DNA of 64,000 nucleotides, from contig NZ_NEGJ01000003.1 of assembly GCF_002135415.1 (NCBI RefSeq), positions 372,001 to 436,000 of the forward strand, given 5' to 3'. Numbering within the stretch: position 1 is the stretch's first letter; every line of letters begins with the position of its first letter. Positions 47,966 through 56,187 of this stretch are shown here, one piece after another. The position numbers were made by a program, and so were the translations under genes. The notes below the pieces were generated by a model. The model had not been told where the DNA came from. It worked only from the letters and a program-made list of their open reading frames with translations, and did no database searches. Source of the DNA: Acinetobacter sp. ANC 3832 (GTDB lineage Bacteria > Pseudomonadota > Gammaproteobacteria > Pseudomonadales > Moraxellaceae).

Positions 47966-48823
47966 TTAGACAGAAGTTTCAGGAACTGGGATAAATGGTG
48001 ATCCACGAAACATGGGCTTGTTGTTAAAGCGATTAATACAGGTCTCAAGACGTTTATCACAACCCGGATAAACTCTTATTCGCTGACCTACCTGTGGATC
48101 TTCTAAAAGTGGCAAAGTCAATAATAAAACACCTGATTCATGTAGGCGCACAGTACGTTTTAATCCTGCATTACCACCATCCAAAAATTCAACCACACCT
48201 TGTGTAAACCAGCCCTGTGGCTGTGTAATATTGCAAATAATTCGTGCTGATGTGCTTCCTGATTCAATTACTCTTTCAGCCATGTAATTGAGGCGGTTCA
48301 AGCCACACGCGCTATCAAATAAGGTGTTTGAACAACCTGGTTGATATAAATTCCTTGGCATCTGCACGCTTAAATCATCGAGATCAGAAGCAACATTAAA
48401 ATGGATTACGTTTCTATCCAGTTCAGGCTCAATTATTCGACCCTCAAATAATAGTAATGCCCCCGCACTTGTATCAGTTGGCGTATTGATATCCATAAAA
48501 ATGCGTTCTAATTTAAAACGCGCACCATCCATTTGACCGTTATGAAATGCTTGGGCGATAGAAATTAAATTGAAGTCATTTTCATCTGTTGATTCAATTG
48601 AAACAAATAAATTATCAACTTCAACACCCAATGATAGATTAAATCCCTCTCTGCTAATAATAGGACCATCAGTCAAATGGGTATTACCACCAACAATCAG
48701 GTCGTAATCATAATTTGTGTATCGATGCACTTGATTCTGAACTGTAGTGATAGTGTACAAATCAGCCATCAAAAACTGATCTGCATCTAACAAAGCGATT
48801 AACTGTGCTGAAGCTGCTCTCAT
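47966..48823 (-). CDS. DUF2163 / BR0599-type tail hub protein
   Basis: This 285-residue protein has the family's start (MRAASAQLIALLDADQFLMA) and its paired domains: FNLSLGVEVDNLFVSIESTD early and, near the C-terminus, the cysteine-rich LYQPGCSNTLFDSACGLNRL and VYPGCDKRLETCINRFNN. The late part is the BR0599 C-terminal domain with CX-CX Cys pairs. In gene transfer agents this protein (gp13) forms part of the tail hub. It overlaps the preceding gene by 4 bases. Confidence 0.9.
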   Translation of the reverse strand: MRAASAQLIALLDADQFLMADLYTITTVQNQVHRYTNYDYDLIVGGNTHLTDGPIISREGFNLSLGVEVDNLFVSIESTDENDFNLISIAQAFHNGQMDGARFKLERIFMDINTPTDTSAGALLLFEGRIIEPELDRNVIHFNVASDLDDLSVQMPRNLYQPGCSNTLFDSACGLNRLNYMAERVIESGSTSARIICNITQPQGWFTQGVVEFLDGGNAGLKRTVRLHESGVLLLTLPLLEDPQVGQRIRVYPGCDKRLETCINRFNNKPMFRGSPFIPVPETSV

Positions 48824-49611
48824 ATTTTCTTTCCTAATGACCCTACCATTTCAACCTTTTGTGCTTTCCAAAGTTTGGTCATAAAATTAGTATATTGTTG
48901 CTCATCATCTTTAAACCGACATCGATAATAAAACGTACCTGAAATGACCAAATCTTGACCTAATGCCAATGGCTCGGACAGTTCAATAATTCCATCTTTG
49001 GTTAAAGAAACTATGCCTTTGTTCCACATGAAGTTTTCTGAATCACTTAACCACATCGAAAAATTTGAATTTCTGTTCCACATATTAGGATTTAGCACAA
49101 TATATTGTGGTTCAACATGGCTTAAAGGAATCTGATTCATTACAAATTCAGATTCCCACCATCCTAAGTAATCCGCATTCCATATCTGACTTTGATCGTT
49201 TTTAGACCACATATTTTTTGAAAAATAATTCCACATATTAGGATTTACATAATGTGGAATTGTATTAACTGGTTTATGTGACTTTAATTCTTTATAAATT
49301 TGAAACTTGCTCGTTAAACCATCCCCTAAAAATTGGCATTTATATTGGTTATCTTCAGGCATTTTCAAAAAAAATGAATCAAAAGCACCACGGCGTTCTA
49401 GAAAGAAACCTTCAAGGGCTTGCAGTTCACCTCTATTTTTCGACTCCCTTAAAAATGCATAAGACATACTTATTTCATATTTGGGAACTCCTTGGTAACT
49501 CGCACGAAGCTCACGACCATTAACTGAAGTCATAATTTTGGTATTAAAAATGGGAGTCTTTGTAAGCTCCCATTCTAGTCCTGGTAATTCAGGAAATAAT
49601 TCATCTGACAT
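48820..49611 (-). CDS. DUF2460 distal tail protein with a Trp-rich insertion
   Basis: This 263-residue protein has the DUF2460 signature: MSDELFPELPGLEWELTKTP, then the RASYQGVPKYEISMSYAFLR region, ending in YRCRFKDDEQQYTNFM. Such proteins form the distal ring of the tail (gp12 of gene transfer agents). Residues 123-198 look inserted: they carry eight tryptophans (127, 135, 144, 151, 152, 178, 187, 196), several as NMW or FMW repeats, with Asn/Ser between. It lies between the tape measure and DUF2163 genes, in the usual order. Confidence 0.87.
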   Translation of the reverse strand: MSDELFPELPGLEWELTKTPIFNTKIMTSVNGRELRASYQGVPKYEISMSYAFLRESKNRGELQALEGFFLERRGAFDSFFLKMPEDNQYKCQFLGDGLTSKFQIYKELKSHKPVNTIPHYVNPNMWNYFSKNMWSKNDQSQIWNADYLGWWESEFVMNQIPLSHVEPQYIVLNPNMWNRNSNFSMWLSDSENFMWNKGIVSLTKDGIIELSEPLALGQDLVISGTFYYRCRFKDDEQQYTNFMTKLWKAQKVEMVGSLGKKI

Positions 49612-49620
49612 ATAAATTCC

Positions 49621-52600
49621 TTATTTACCGAAATTACGGTTATACCCTTTCAATCCGCCTGCCAATTCACGGCCATGTTTCTTCATAAAGCGTTTTACAT
49701 CTTTAGAATCCCATGCTTGGATATTAAGCGTAGTCATTCCGCCTGCATCACCCGGTATTGTTGGTTGACTCAACTCGCCGCCTGCCATTGACTTACCCAA
49801 AGCACGAATGGTATTGGCATGCTGTTTAGGTAATACCATTTCTTCTTCATGTAGTTGGGTCATTGGATTTACACCTGAAGGAATATCGTATCCTCCTCGA
49901 GCAGATGCAACCTTACCAACAATCGCCGATACACCAGCGAATGCGGCAATACCTGCAGCAACACCCAATGCAGGACCAACAAATGGAATTGCTGAAAGTG
50001 CCGCCCAAGCTGCTGCCATTGCTTCCCATGCCGACATCATGATGGATTTAATAACCTCCATGAGTTTTAAGCCTAATCGAGCAAATACACCTGCTGAAGT
50101 CGCAGCGGTTTTCATCCCTTCACCAGCAACGACAGCTGTAGTTTGAGCAGTTTGTCCCATAACTTCCGCAGCTGTTTCAGCTTTGATGAATCCCATTTTT
50201 ACTGCGAGTCTTCTGGCTAAACCCGACATATAATCCTGAATGGGTTTAGTCACCATTTTTTGAACAAACTCCATGGCAACTTCAGAAAAAATAGCATTTG
50301 TTGCATTTTTCCATGTCAAGGTACCATTCATCATGGCTTGCATGCCTTGATCCCAAAGATTTGACATCCTTGAAGTCAAGCCACCAAACTTCTTCTCAAA
50401 GTCTGCTAACTGAGCTTCATCTAGTTTCTTAGGTGCACCTGTGTCACTGACCTTTTTCTGGCTATCCAACTCAGCAATATTATTGCTGATTGTCGCTTGG
50501 CCTGCTCCCTTGCCTGATATTGATGATTGTTGATTCTCCAAATCCAATCGAGCCAGTAACCCATCACGTTTAATTTGGTAAAGCTGATCTTCTAATTGTT
50601 TGTCAAGTTGAACTTTTTCAACATTAGAAATACGACCAGCATCCAAAGCTGCTTGAATACCAGCCTTTTCTAGCTCATAAATCCGCTGCGCCTGATCTTG
50701 TTTGAATTGAATTTCTTGTTCATAAATAGCTTTGATTTTTTCAAAAGCTTCTAAATTCAAAGCAACGATTTTATCTTGCGATTCTTTTTCGGCTTTTTCT
50801 TTGAAGGTTTTTTTATCTGCACTATTTAGTGTTGATTTTTCGATTCGATCCAACTCTTTGGTTAATTCAAGCTGAACCTTTTCCTGCTCTGAAGCATATT
50901 TATATTTCAGATCAAGGCGCTCTTTTTCAGCCTTTTCCGCATTTCTTGTCTGCTCTTCAAGGTAACGTTCATACCGGGAATCTGAACTGGATTTCTTACT
51001 TCCTTTTACCTTGTCATTTTTAACCAAGGCTAGATACTTATCCGCATCCGCTTGAGAATTAAAGCTGACGTGAATATGCCCACCTGTTGCACGTTTAGAT
51101 GGATTTTTATATTCATCAAGAACTTGAGCATTTACACCATTCTTCCCAAGCATCGCTTTTAAATCAGAAGCGACTTGCCCACTTTTCGACTTATCCTGCA
51201 AACCAAAATCTACAGCTAGACCCTGAGCGTGCTTGCTTGATGTGCCTTGATGATATTTATCATTGAATGCTGTAAAGCGCGTAATCTGAAACTTATCTTG
51301 AATAAGTCCTGCCAAATCTAAAACACCTTGATGTGCCTTACCTCCTGCATATGCTTCAGTACTCTTGATTCTTAAATCTGAATAGGAGGTGGGTTCATAT
51401 TTAGACTCTTTATGACTCCCTGATTTTTTTTCATCCTTTTTACCAGTCCCAACACCTTTATTAGGATCGAATGTCGTTGAAGTTGCAGGGGATGGTTTAT
51501 TCTCTTTTAGTTTACCCAAAAAAGTATCTGATAATTGCTGACCGCCTTTTGTAGCAGAATCAACAATCGTCTGCCCCATCAAGTTAACTGCTGTAGTAAT
51601 TCCAACAGTAGATTTCTGCCAGTCGCTCTTCATCCAATCTAAACGCGTACTCATTTTAGAAGTGTAGCGATCAGTGATGGATCCTAATTCAGTAAAACCC
51701 TGCTCATAAGCAGCCTTAGCACCCGAAAAATCAAAACTTAAGACGCTACTCACTACATTTCCAAAAGTCTTAAACTTCACACCTAGAACATCTAAGCCAT
51801 ACTGAATTGTATCTCTAAAGCCACCGAACACATTCATAACAGTACTAATCGCAAATGAAAGCGCCTGACAGACTGTTGTTACTACTGCACGGATAACAGC
51901 AAATGCAGATTGGATAGCTACTCTCAATCCAATAGTTAATGCTGCAAATACTCTTAATGCACTAGTAACCATATCCATGAATCCAACTTGCTGTACAGAC
52001 CCATCACCAATATCTTTAGTTAGGTCACCCCAGATATCGGAAATTAGTTGCATTACCCCCGTTGTGCTATCAAGCAAATTTTCAAAAATCGTAATTATTG
52101 CAGTAATTGAACCATCGATTGCTTCTTTTGACTTAGTGGCGGATGACAAGAAATTGTTCGCCATGTTTTTAAGACCGGGTGCCAACTCTGCAACCAATCT
52201 ACCCAACAACCCTTTAATAGTTGCACCTATTAATCCTAAAGATGAATCAAAGTCTTTGGTTGCTTGGATTGCTTCATCATCTAGAATTACACCAAGGTCA
52301 TGGGCTTGTTTCGAGTATTCCTTTAATTTCTTTGCGTTATCATCTAGAAGTGGTGAAAGTAACATTGCATCATTGGCGATAGACTCCATATAGAAAGTCA
52401 TTTCAGCTTGTGAAACATTAGCCTTCTTTAATGTCTCGTAATATTTACCTAAAATCTGTGGTCCCGATAAACCTTGAAACTCTTTCGCTGTTATACCAAC
52501 CTTAGGTGCTATCTTTTCAAAGAAGTCCGCCATCTCCCCGCCACCAGTTTGCATGAAATCACCGAACTTATCGTTCACATCTTTCATGATGTCGCCAAGC

Positions 52601-53607
52601 TTTTCTTGACTTATACCTACTGATTTTGATGCAAAACCCCATTCTTGAAATTCTTTAGTTGTGGCATTAGCAAGACGTGACATGTTCTCTATTTCACGTG
52701 CATTGCGTATGACTTCACCTGTTAGTGCCCCTATCTGGGATACTAGCTGACTTGCCATATTTGCAAGAAAGTTACCTACCAGACTAGTGCCTATTCCAGA
52801 ACCACTACCACCACCAGACCCACTACCATCTCTCCCTGAACCCCCACCGCCTGAGCCGCCACCACCTCCACCACCAGAATTTATTCGAGTCCTTAAATGA
52901 TCAATGCTCGTTTTTAAACGGTCCAAGGATCCGCGCAACATCGTACTTGTGGCATCAACATTAATAACTGTATTCAAGTTGATATTGGTGTGTTGTAGAC
53001 GGCTAATTGCACTTTGAATCATAGTGCGGGCTTGATTTAGCTGTGCTGACAATAAAGGCAAATTAACTGTAATTCGAATTGCATTAGAAAATACAGATTG
53101 TAATGTTGTTGATACAGTTTGCTTTGCTTGTTGTAACTCTGAGCGTAATTGGCTTAGATCGATGCCTAATTTGACTTTAATCTGTTGATTATTGATTTGA
53201 TTCAAACGGCGTTGAATCTCATGAATATCAATGTCTAATCTAACATTTTGAATAGGAAGTGAAGACAAACGAGATCTGATCAAGTTTTCTGCATGGCCAA
53301 TTTCGGAGTCCAATGCTGTTGTATCAATTTTTAATTTGATTGAAGCTTCATCAACAATGCTATTAATACGTGATTTAATTGTATTGGCTGCATTGCTCAA
53401 TTTTTGTTGAACATCGCTCATATCAATGTTTAAGCTAACATCAATATTTTTAAGTGAATCACGTACACCATCAAATGCATTCTTAATCGTATCTGCAATA
53501 CGATTGATATCAGCCGCAGCAGATTGAACTTTATTGGTTGCCTCATTCATACCATCGGAAAGTGCATCCGTAGAGGCTGTGATTTTTACTTCAACTTCAT
53601 TGGCCAT
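49621..53607 (-). CDS. Tape measure protein with embedded M15-like peptidase domain
   Basis: A 1328-residue protein. N-terminal repeats of about 33 residues (55-240, each with an IDxSxL-like strand and an amphipathic helix) are followed by a Gly/Ser-rich linker (244-271). The tape-measure core has membrane-like stretches (about 550-600). Residues 740-865 resemble M15-type D-Ala peptidases: HAQGLAVDFG (His793, Asp800) and GGHIHVSFN (His844, His846) would bind zinc. A charged coiled coil (880-1010) and a glycine/alanine-rich C-terminal helix (1190-1230, AALSAIPFVGPALGVAAGIA) follow. It sets tail length and probably opens peptidoglycan during injection. The start at 53607 follows AAGGAAAAG. Confidence 0.9.
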   Translation of the reverse strand: MANEVEVKITASTDALSDGMNEATNKVQSAAADINRIADTIKNAFDGVRDSLKNIDVSLNIDMSDVQQKLSNAANTIKSRINSIVDEASIKLKIDTTALDSEIGHAENLIRSRLSSLPIQNVRLDIDIHEIQRRLNQINNQQIKVKLGIDLSQLRSELQQAKQTVSTTLQSVFSNAIRITVNLPLLSAQLNQARTMIQSAISRLQHTNINLNTVINVDATSTMLRGSLDRLKTSIDHLRTRINSGGGGGGGSGGGGSGRDGSGSGGGSGSGIGTSLVGNFLANMASQLVSQIGALTGEVIRNAREIENMSRLANATTKEFQEWGFASKSVGISQEKLGDIMKDVNDKFGDFMQTGGGEMADFFEKIAPKVGITAKEFQGLSGPQILGKYYETLKKANVSQAEMTFYMESIANDAMLLSPLLDDNAKKLKEYSKQAHDLGVILDDEAIQATKDFDSSLGLIGATIKGLLGRLVAELAPGLKNMANNFLSSATKSKEAIDGSITAIITIFENLLDSTTGVMQLISDIWGDLTKDIGDGSVQQVGFMDMVTSALRVFAALTIGLRVAIQSAFAVIRAVVTTVCQALSFAISTVMNVFGGFRDTIQYGLDVLGVKFKTFGNVVSSVLSFDFSGAKAAYEQGFTELGSITDRYTSKMSTRLDWMKSDWQKSTVGITTAVNLMGQTIVDSATKGGQQLSDTFLGKLKENKPSPATSTTFDPNKGVGTGKKDEKKSGSHKESKYEPTSYSDLRIKSTEAYAGGKAHQGVLDLAGLIQDKFQITRFTAFNDKYHQGTSSKHAQGLAVDFGLQDKSKSGQVASDLKAMLGKNGVNAQVLDEYKNPSKRATGGHIHVSFNSQADADKYLALVKNDKVKGSKKSSSDSRYERYLEEQTRNAEKAEKERLDLKYKYASEQEKVQLELTKELDRIEKSTLNSADKKTFKEKAEKESQDKIVALNLEAFEKIKAIYEQEIQFKQDQAQRIYELEKAGIQAALDAGRISNVEKVQLDKQLEDQLYQIKRDGLLARLDLENQQSSISGKGAGQATISNNIAELDSQKKVSDTGAPKKLDEAQLADFEKKFGGLTSRMSNLWDQGMQAMMNGTLTWKNATNAIFSEVAMEFVQKMVTKPIQDYMSGLARRLAVKMGFIKAETAAEVMGQTAQTTAVVAGEGMKTAATSAGVFARLGLKLMEVIKSIMMSAWEAMAAAWAALSAIPFVGPALGVAAGIAAFAGVSAIVGKVASARGGYDIPSGVNPMTQLHEEEMVLPKQHANTIRALGKSMAGGELSQPTIPGDAGGMTTLNIQAWDSKDVKRFMKKHGRELAGGLKGYNRNFGK

Positions 53608-53624
53608 AACTTTTCCTTAGGCAT

Positions 53625-53648
53625 TAAAAAACCGCCTTATTGGCGGCA
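53625..53648 (-). terminator. Terminator before the tape measure gene
   Basis: On the minus strand GCCGCC-AATAA-GGCGGT then T5; between the 205-residue membrane protein and the tape measure. Confidence 0.85.
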
Positions 53649-53664
53649 TGAATTTGATTACAAA

Positions 53665-54282
53665 TCAATTTTTAGAATTTTTAATCCCTTGTTCAACTAT
53701 TTCAACCATTTCTGCTTTTGAAGGACTTTTAGTAGAAATGTAATAACTGGCAATACTAATCACTAAACTACCAACACCCATACAAATAACAAAATTATTC
53801 ATAACCTTAGATCTATTTTGTTTTTCCTCTACAATTTTTGAATTTTCAAGCGCTTTTTGTAATGGTATTAAAAGGTATTTATCTGAGTCAGAGCCAGTGT
53901 TTTCTGTAATTTGCACTAATCTGTGAATTACTTGTTTTAAATCTGTAGGAAGATTTCCAAATGGTTCTAACTTTTCTAAAGATATAAGTACTTCAGTATA
54001 ACCTTTAAACTTTGACTCATCATCACTCGCATACATCATCTCATATATAAGCTGAATTGCCTGCTGTGTACTTAGACCTGAAGCTCTTAAAATCCTAGAG
54101 CAATCTTCTGAATTGATAGATAAATTTTTCCCGATTTTACGCTCAATAATTTGTTTAAAATATAAACAATTTTTTCTTTTCTTAAATTTATCTATCCCAA
54201 AAATTGTAAAAGCAAAAATAACTAATACTGGATATGATATTGCTATTGCCCAATTTGCAAATACTTCTATTGAAAATTCCAT
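53665..54282 (-). CDS. Membrane protein with two transmembrane helices, unknown function
   Basis: The 205-residue form starts at ATG 54282. A longer form begins at GTG 54348, overlapping the stop of the preceding gene (GTGA), so the start is unsettled. One hydrophobic helix lies near the N-terminus (FANWAIAISYPVLVIFAFTI, about 8-27) and another near the C-terminus (NFVICMGVGSLVISIASYYI, about 163-182). Between them is a charged soluble part. It is not a recognised tail component, and it sits between the chaperone and tape-measure genes, followed by a terminator. A role in superinfection exclusion is possible but is inference only. Confidence 0.6.
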   Translation of the reverse strand: MEFSIEVFANWAIAISYPVLVIFAFTIFGIDKFKKRKNCLYFKQIIERKIGKNLSINSEDCSRILRASGLSTQQAIQLIYEMMYASDDESKFKGYTEVLISLEKLEPFGNLPTDLKQVIHRLVQITENTGSDSDKYLLIPLQKALENSKIVEEKQNRSKVMNNFVICMGVGSLVISIASYYISTKSPSKAEMVEIVEQGIKNSKN

Positions 54283-54344
54283 ACGCGCTTCTAATAAATG
54301 ATACTTAATTGTTATAGCAGTATATTTGATCAGGGCGACCGAAG

Positions 54345-54605
54345 TCACCCTTGCGGAAATGCACTCAACATTTCTTCTAAATCATCGTCATCATTATCCT
54401 GAGGCTGTGAATTATCTTCAATCCCCATAAATGCTTCTAAAATTCGACAAAGTCGCTGAATGCCAACATCTGCGGGAGGAAACTTTGTTTGATACTCATT
54501 TAATGCGCTGATTCTTGGTAAATCCATTTGATCACGGATATAGTCATAATCCTTACCAGTCGTCATCATTAAATGAGTATAAAGCTCCTCCCAGTCTATT
54601 CCCCC
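54345..54605 (-). CDS. Tail assembly chaperone T part, expressed through a -1 frameshift
   Basis: The T frame is open from 54605 across the stop of the G gene and down to 54345. Read in -1 frame it gives GGIDWEELYTHLMMTTGKDY and continues into the 74-codon frame whose own ATG is at 54569. The IDWEELY-H stretch before that ATG looks like real coding sequence, as in phage T parts, supporting fusion to G. A GGGAGGAG ribosome-like site between 54592 and 54583 could instead allow separate initiation. The acidic end (DNDDDDLEEMLSAF) is typical of T domains that recruit the tape measure. The fused G-T product would have 187 residues. Confidence 0.65.
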   Translation of the reverse strand, partial: GGIDWEELYTHLMMTTGKDYDYIRDQMDLPRISALNEYQTKFPPADVGIQRLCRILEAFMGIEDNSQPQDNDDDDLEEMLSAFPQG

Positions 54606-54907
54606 GATTCACCTGCATCAGCTTTATTATTTTTTAGTCCTGATACTGCCATAACAGCACCCATCACCTCTTCCAGCTGATCCATGTAAATCATATCTGC
54701 AACATCATCACGACTGATTTCCGGATAATTACGCTTCAATGATTTATGCGCGACATCAATCACTGTACCAACATCATTTGGCTGAAAGCCTTGCAATGCT
54801 GGTAAAAGCTTTTCAACTGCACCAAGTGACAACGGCGCAAATACAAATGCTTGGCCATCAATTTTGATTGTAGTGCCGCGTGGATTTTCAATTTCTTTAA
54901 ATTGCAT
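54596..54907 (-). CDS. Tail assembly chaperone G part
   Basis: This 103-residue protein starts MQFKEIENPRGTTIKIDGQA and has helices with FAPLSLGAVEKLLPALQGFQ. Similar small proteins follow the tail tube gene in many siphoviruses and assemble around the tape measure before the tube polymerises. It lies 6 bases after the tube gene and ends in GGGGGAATAG, where ribosomes may slip back one base to make the longer fusion. It is not related to any enzyme. Confidence 0.75.
   Translation of the reverse strand: MQFKEIENPRGTTIKIDGQAFVFAPLSLGAVEKLLPALQGFQPNDVGTVIDVAHKSLKRNYPEISRDDVADMIYMDQLEEVMGAVMAVSGLKNNKADAGESGE
54598..54607 (-). promoter_or_regulatory. Probable -1 ribosomal frameshift site (G5 run)
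   Basis: The zero frame reads TCG GGG GAA TAG; a one-base step back gives GGG GGA ATA GAC and the T frame without a stop. The site is a run of five G (54605-54601) right before the stop codon. The pairing after the shift is not a perfect X-XXY-YYZ heptamer, so it might be a P-site slip favoured by the stop codon. Confidence 0.5.
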
Positions 54908-54913
54908 AGGTTA

Positions 54914-55681
54914 TTACTCCGAAGTATTCCAAGAAAAAACGCGGTTTAAATCATCAGCCATCGGCTGAAATTCGAATTCTGGAAGATCGTAATCATCCTG
55001 TTTAGAGCTAAACCCAAGTTTGTTACTGGTACAGCGGAAAAATTCCATGCCCATGAACTTACCTTTATATTCACGCTGCAGGTTCACTGAAAATTCAGGT
55101 GTGTAACCCATATCAAGGTTATTGACTAAGCCTGACTTTGCACCTGCCACTGTTGCCGAATATTTAAAGCTGATAAATACCACTTTGCCTACATCAAGCG
55201 TGGCAAAAGTATATGCGCCAGTTGCTTCATCGACACTGTATTGACCTGCCGTTGGTGCAGAAGTCACACGTGTCAGCGGAATAGCTTTAGAGTCAGTGAC
55301 ACCCAAGTTTTTAACATAAGTCCCAGAGTTTGGTACAACTGGGGTTACGTTACCACCTGTTAGAATTTTTTCACCGTTGATTGTTTGAGTTACAATCTCC
55401 AAACCACCATCAGCAACTACACCACCGAAAAAAATCGAATTCAGTAATGCACCACTAATACGACCAATCGTTGCTTTACACTTAATCGAACCTTTACCAC
55501 GCGCAGCATCTACTGCAAACTGTCCACGACCGTATAATTCTTTTAAGTCATATGAGATATCTACAGATGTACTCTGCATAACCCCCACCTCAACAGGTGT
55601 TGGATTGCTAATAGGTTTGCCAAATACGTCTAAAATAGGTGTTGCAAAGATTTTGCCTGCACCAAATAAATATTGAGCCAT
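54914..55681 (-). CDS. Major tail tube protein
   Basis: ATG 55681 (MAQYLFGAGKIFATPI) has AAGAGG upstream and gives 255 residues; a longer frame from 55729 runs through the upstream terminator and is rejected. The middle has EVGVMQSTSVDISYDLKELY and the repeat-like GRGQFAVDAARGKGSIKCKA, typical of beta-rich tube proteins of this tail type. An immunoglobulin-like region (about 115-180) with TVTV-like strands may decorate the tube. It lies just before the chaperone gene, as expected. Confidence 0.83.
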   Translation of the reverse strand: MAQYLFGAGKIFATPILDVFGKPISNPTPVEVGVMQSTSVDISYDLKELYGRGQFAVDAARGKGSIKCKATIGRISGALLNSIFFGGVVADGGLEIVTQTINGEKILTGGNVTPVVPNSGTYVKNLGVTDSKAIPLTRVTSAPTAGQYSVDEATGAYTFATLDVGKVVFISFKYSATVAGAKSGLVNNLDMGYTPEFSVNLQREYKGKFMGMEFFRCTSNKLGFSSKQDDYDLPEFEFQPMADDLNRVFSWNTSE

Positions 55682-55703
55682 TGATTTTGACCTCTTAAGA
55701 ATG

Positions 55704-55728
55704 ACAAAACCGCCATTTAAGGCGGTCA
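55704..55728 (-). terminator. Terminator before the tube gene
   Basis: On the minus strand GACCGCC-TTAAAT-GGCGGT then TTTG; downstream of the tail terminator gene. The tail is short, so moderate. Confidence 0.65.
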
Positions 55729-55746
55729 TAAATTAGTGTGAATTGT

Positions 55747-56187
55747 TTAATTGGTTGTTAAAATTTGAATCGGAATGATTGCAATACCTTGTCCATCAAG
55801 CATTCCATCAACACCTTCATAAATTTCAATCGTGCCATCAATCCAACAATGTTCAACCAAACCACCCAAGGTCTGGTATTCACAAATTTCAGGAAACTCT
55901 GGTTTGATAGCTTCACGAATAGAATCGACAAATGAATTGATTTGAGTTGAGATTGCCTTAATCGGATCAGATTCATGGATATACAAATACAAATCTGCGC
56001 TCATAATGATCTTAGCGTTCAAACCCTTTACAGGATTTTCAGCTTGATTGCCTTGCGTTACGAACAACGCAGGACGCTGGTCATCACCAACAAGATTGAA
56101 ATGTTTTAAACGTCTACTAACTGAAACAATGCCTTTTATATTTGAAAACCGAAAAAATAAAGCTTGATAAATACTTTCGCTATCCAT
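55747..56187 (-). CDS. Tail terminator-type protein
   Basis: This 146-residue protein starts MDSESIYQALFFRFSNIKGI and ends GMLDGQGIAIIPIQILTTN. It matches the small tail-terminator/tail-completion proteins that cap the tube (lambda gpU-like in role). Length and position, after the neck genes and before the tube, support this. The gene overlaps the preceding one by 8 bases. Confidence 0.65.
   Translation of the reverse strand: MDSESIYQALFFRFSNIKGIVSVSRRLKHFNLVGDDQRPALFVTQGNQAENPVKGLNAKIIMSADLYLYIHESDPIKAISTQINSFVDSIREAIKPEFPEICEYQTLGGLVEHCWIDGTIEIYEGVDGMLDGQGIAIIPIQILTTN

Noticed and set aside
51977..52393. 138-codon plus-strand frame inside the tape measure gene
   Set aside because: Antisense shadow of the tape measure; no ribosome site or family features.
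54629..54635. A-AAA-AAT heptamer as the frameshift site of the G/T chaperone
   Set aside because: It is a textbook slippery heptamer in the correct frame, but a -1 shift there meets TAA at once, and more stops follow before the T frame opens. The slip must be nearer the G stop.
54914..55729. Longer start of the tail tube protein at 55729
   Set aside because: The extra codons run through a hairpin terminator; ATG 55681 has a proper ribosome site.
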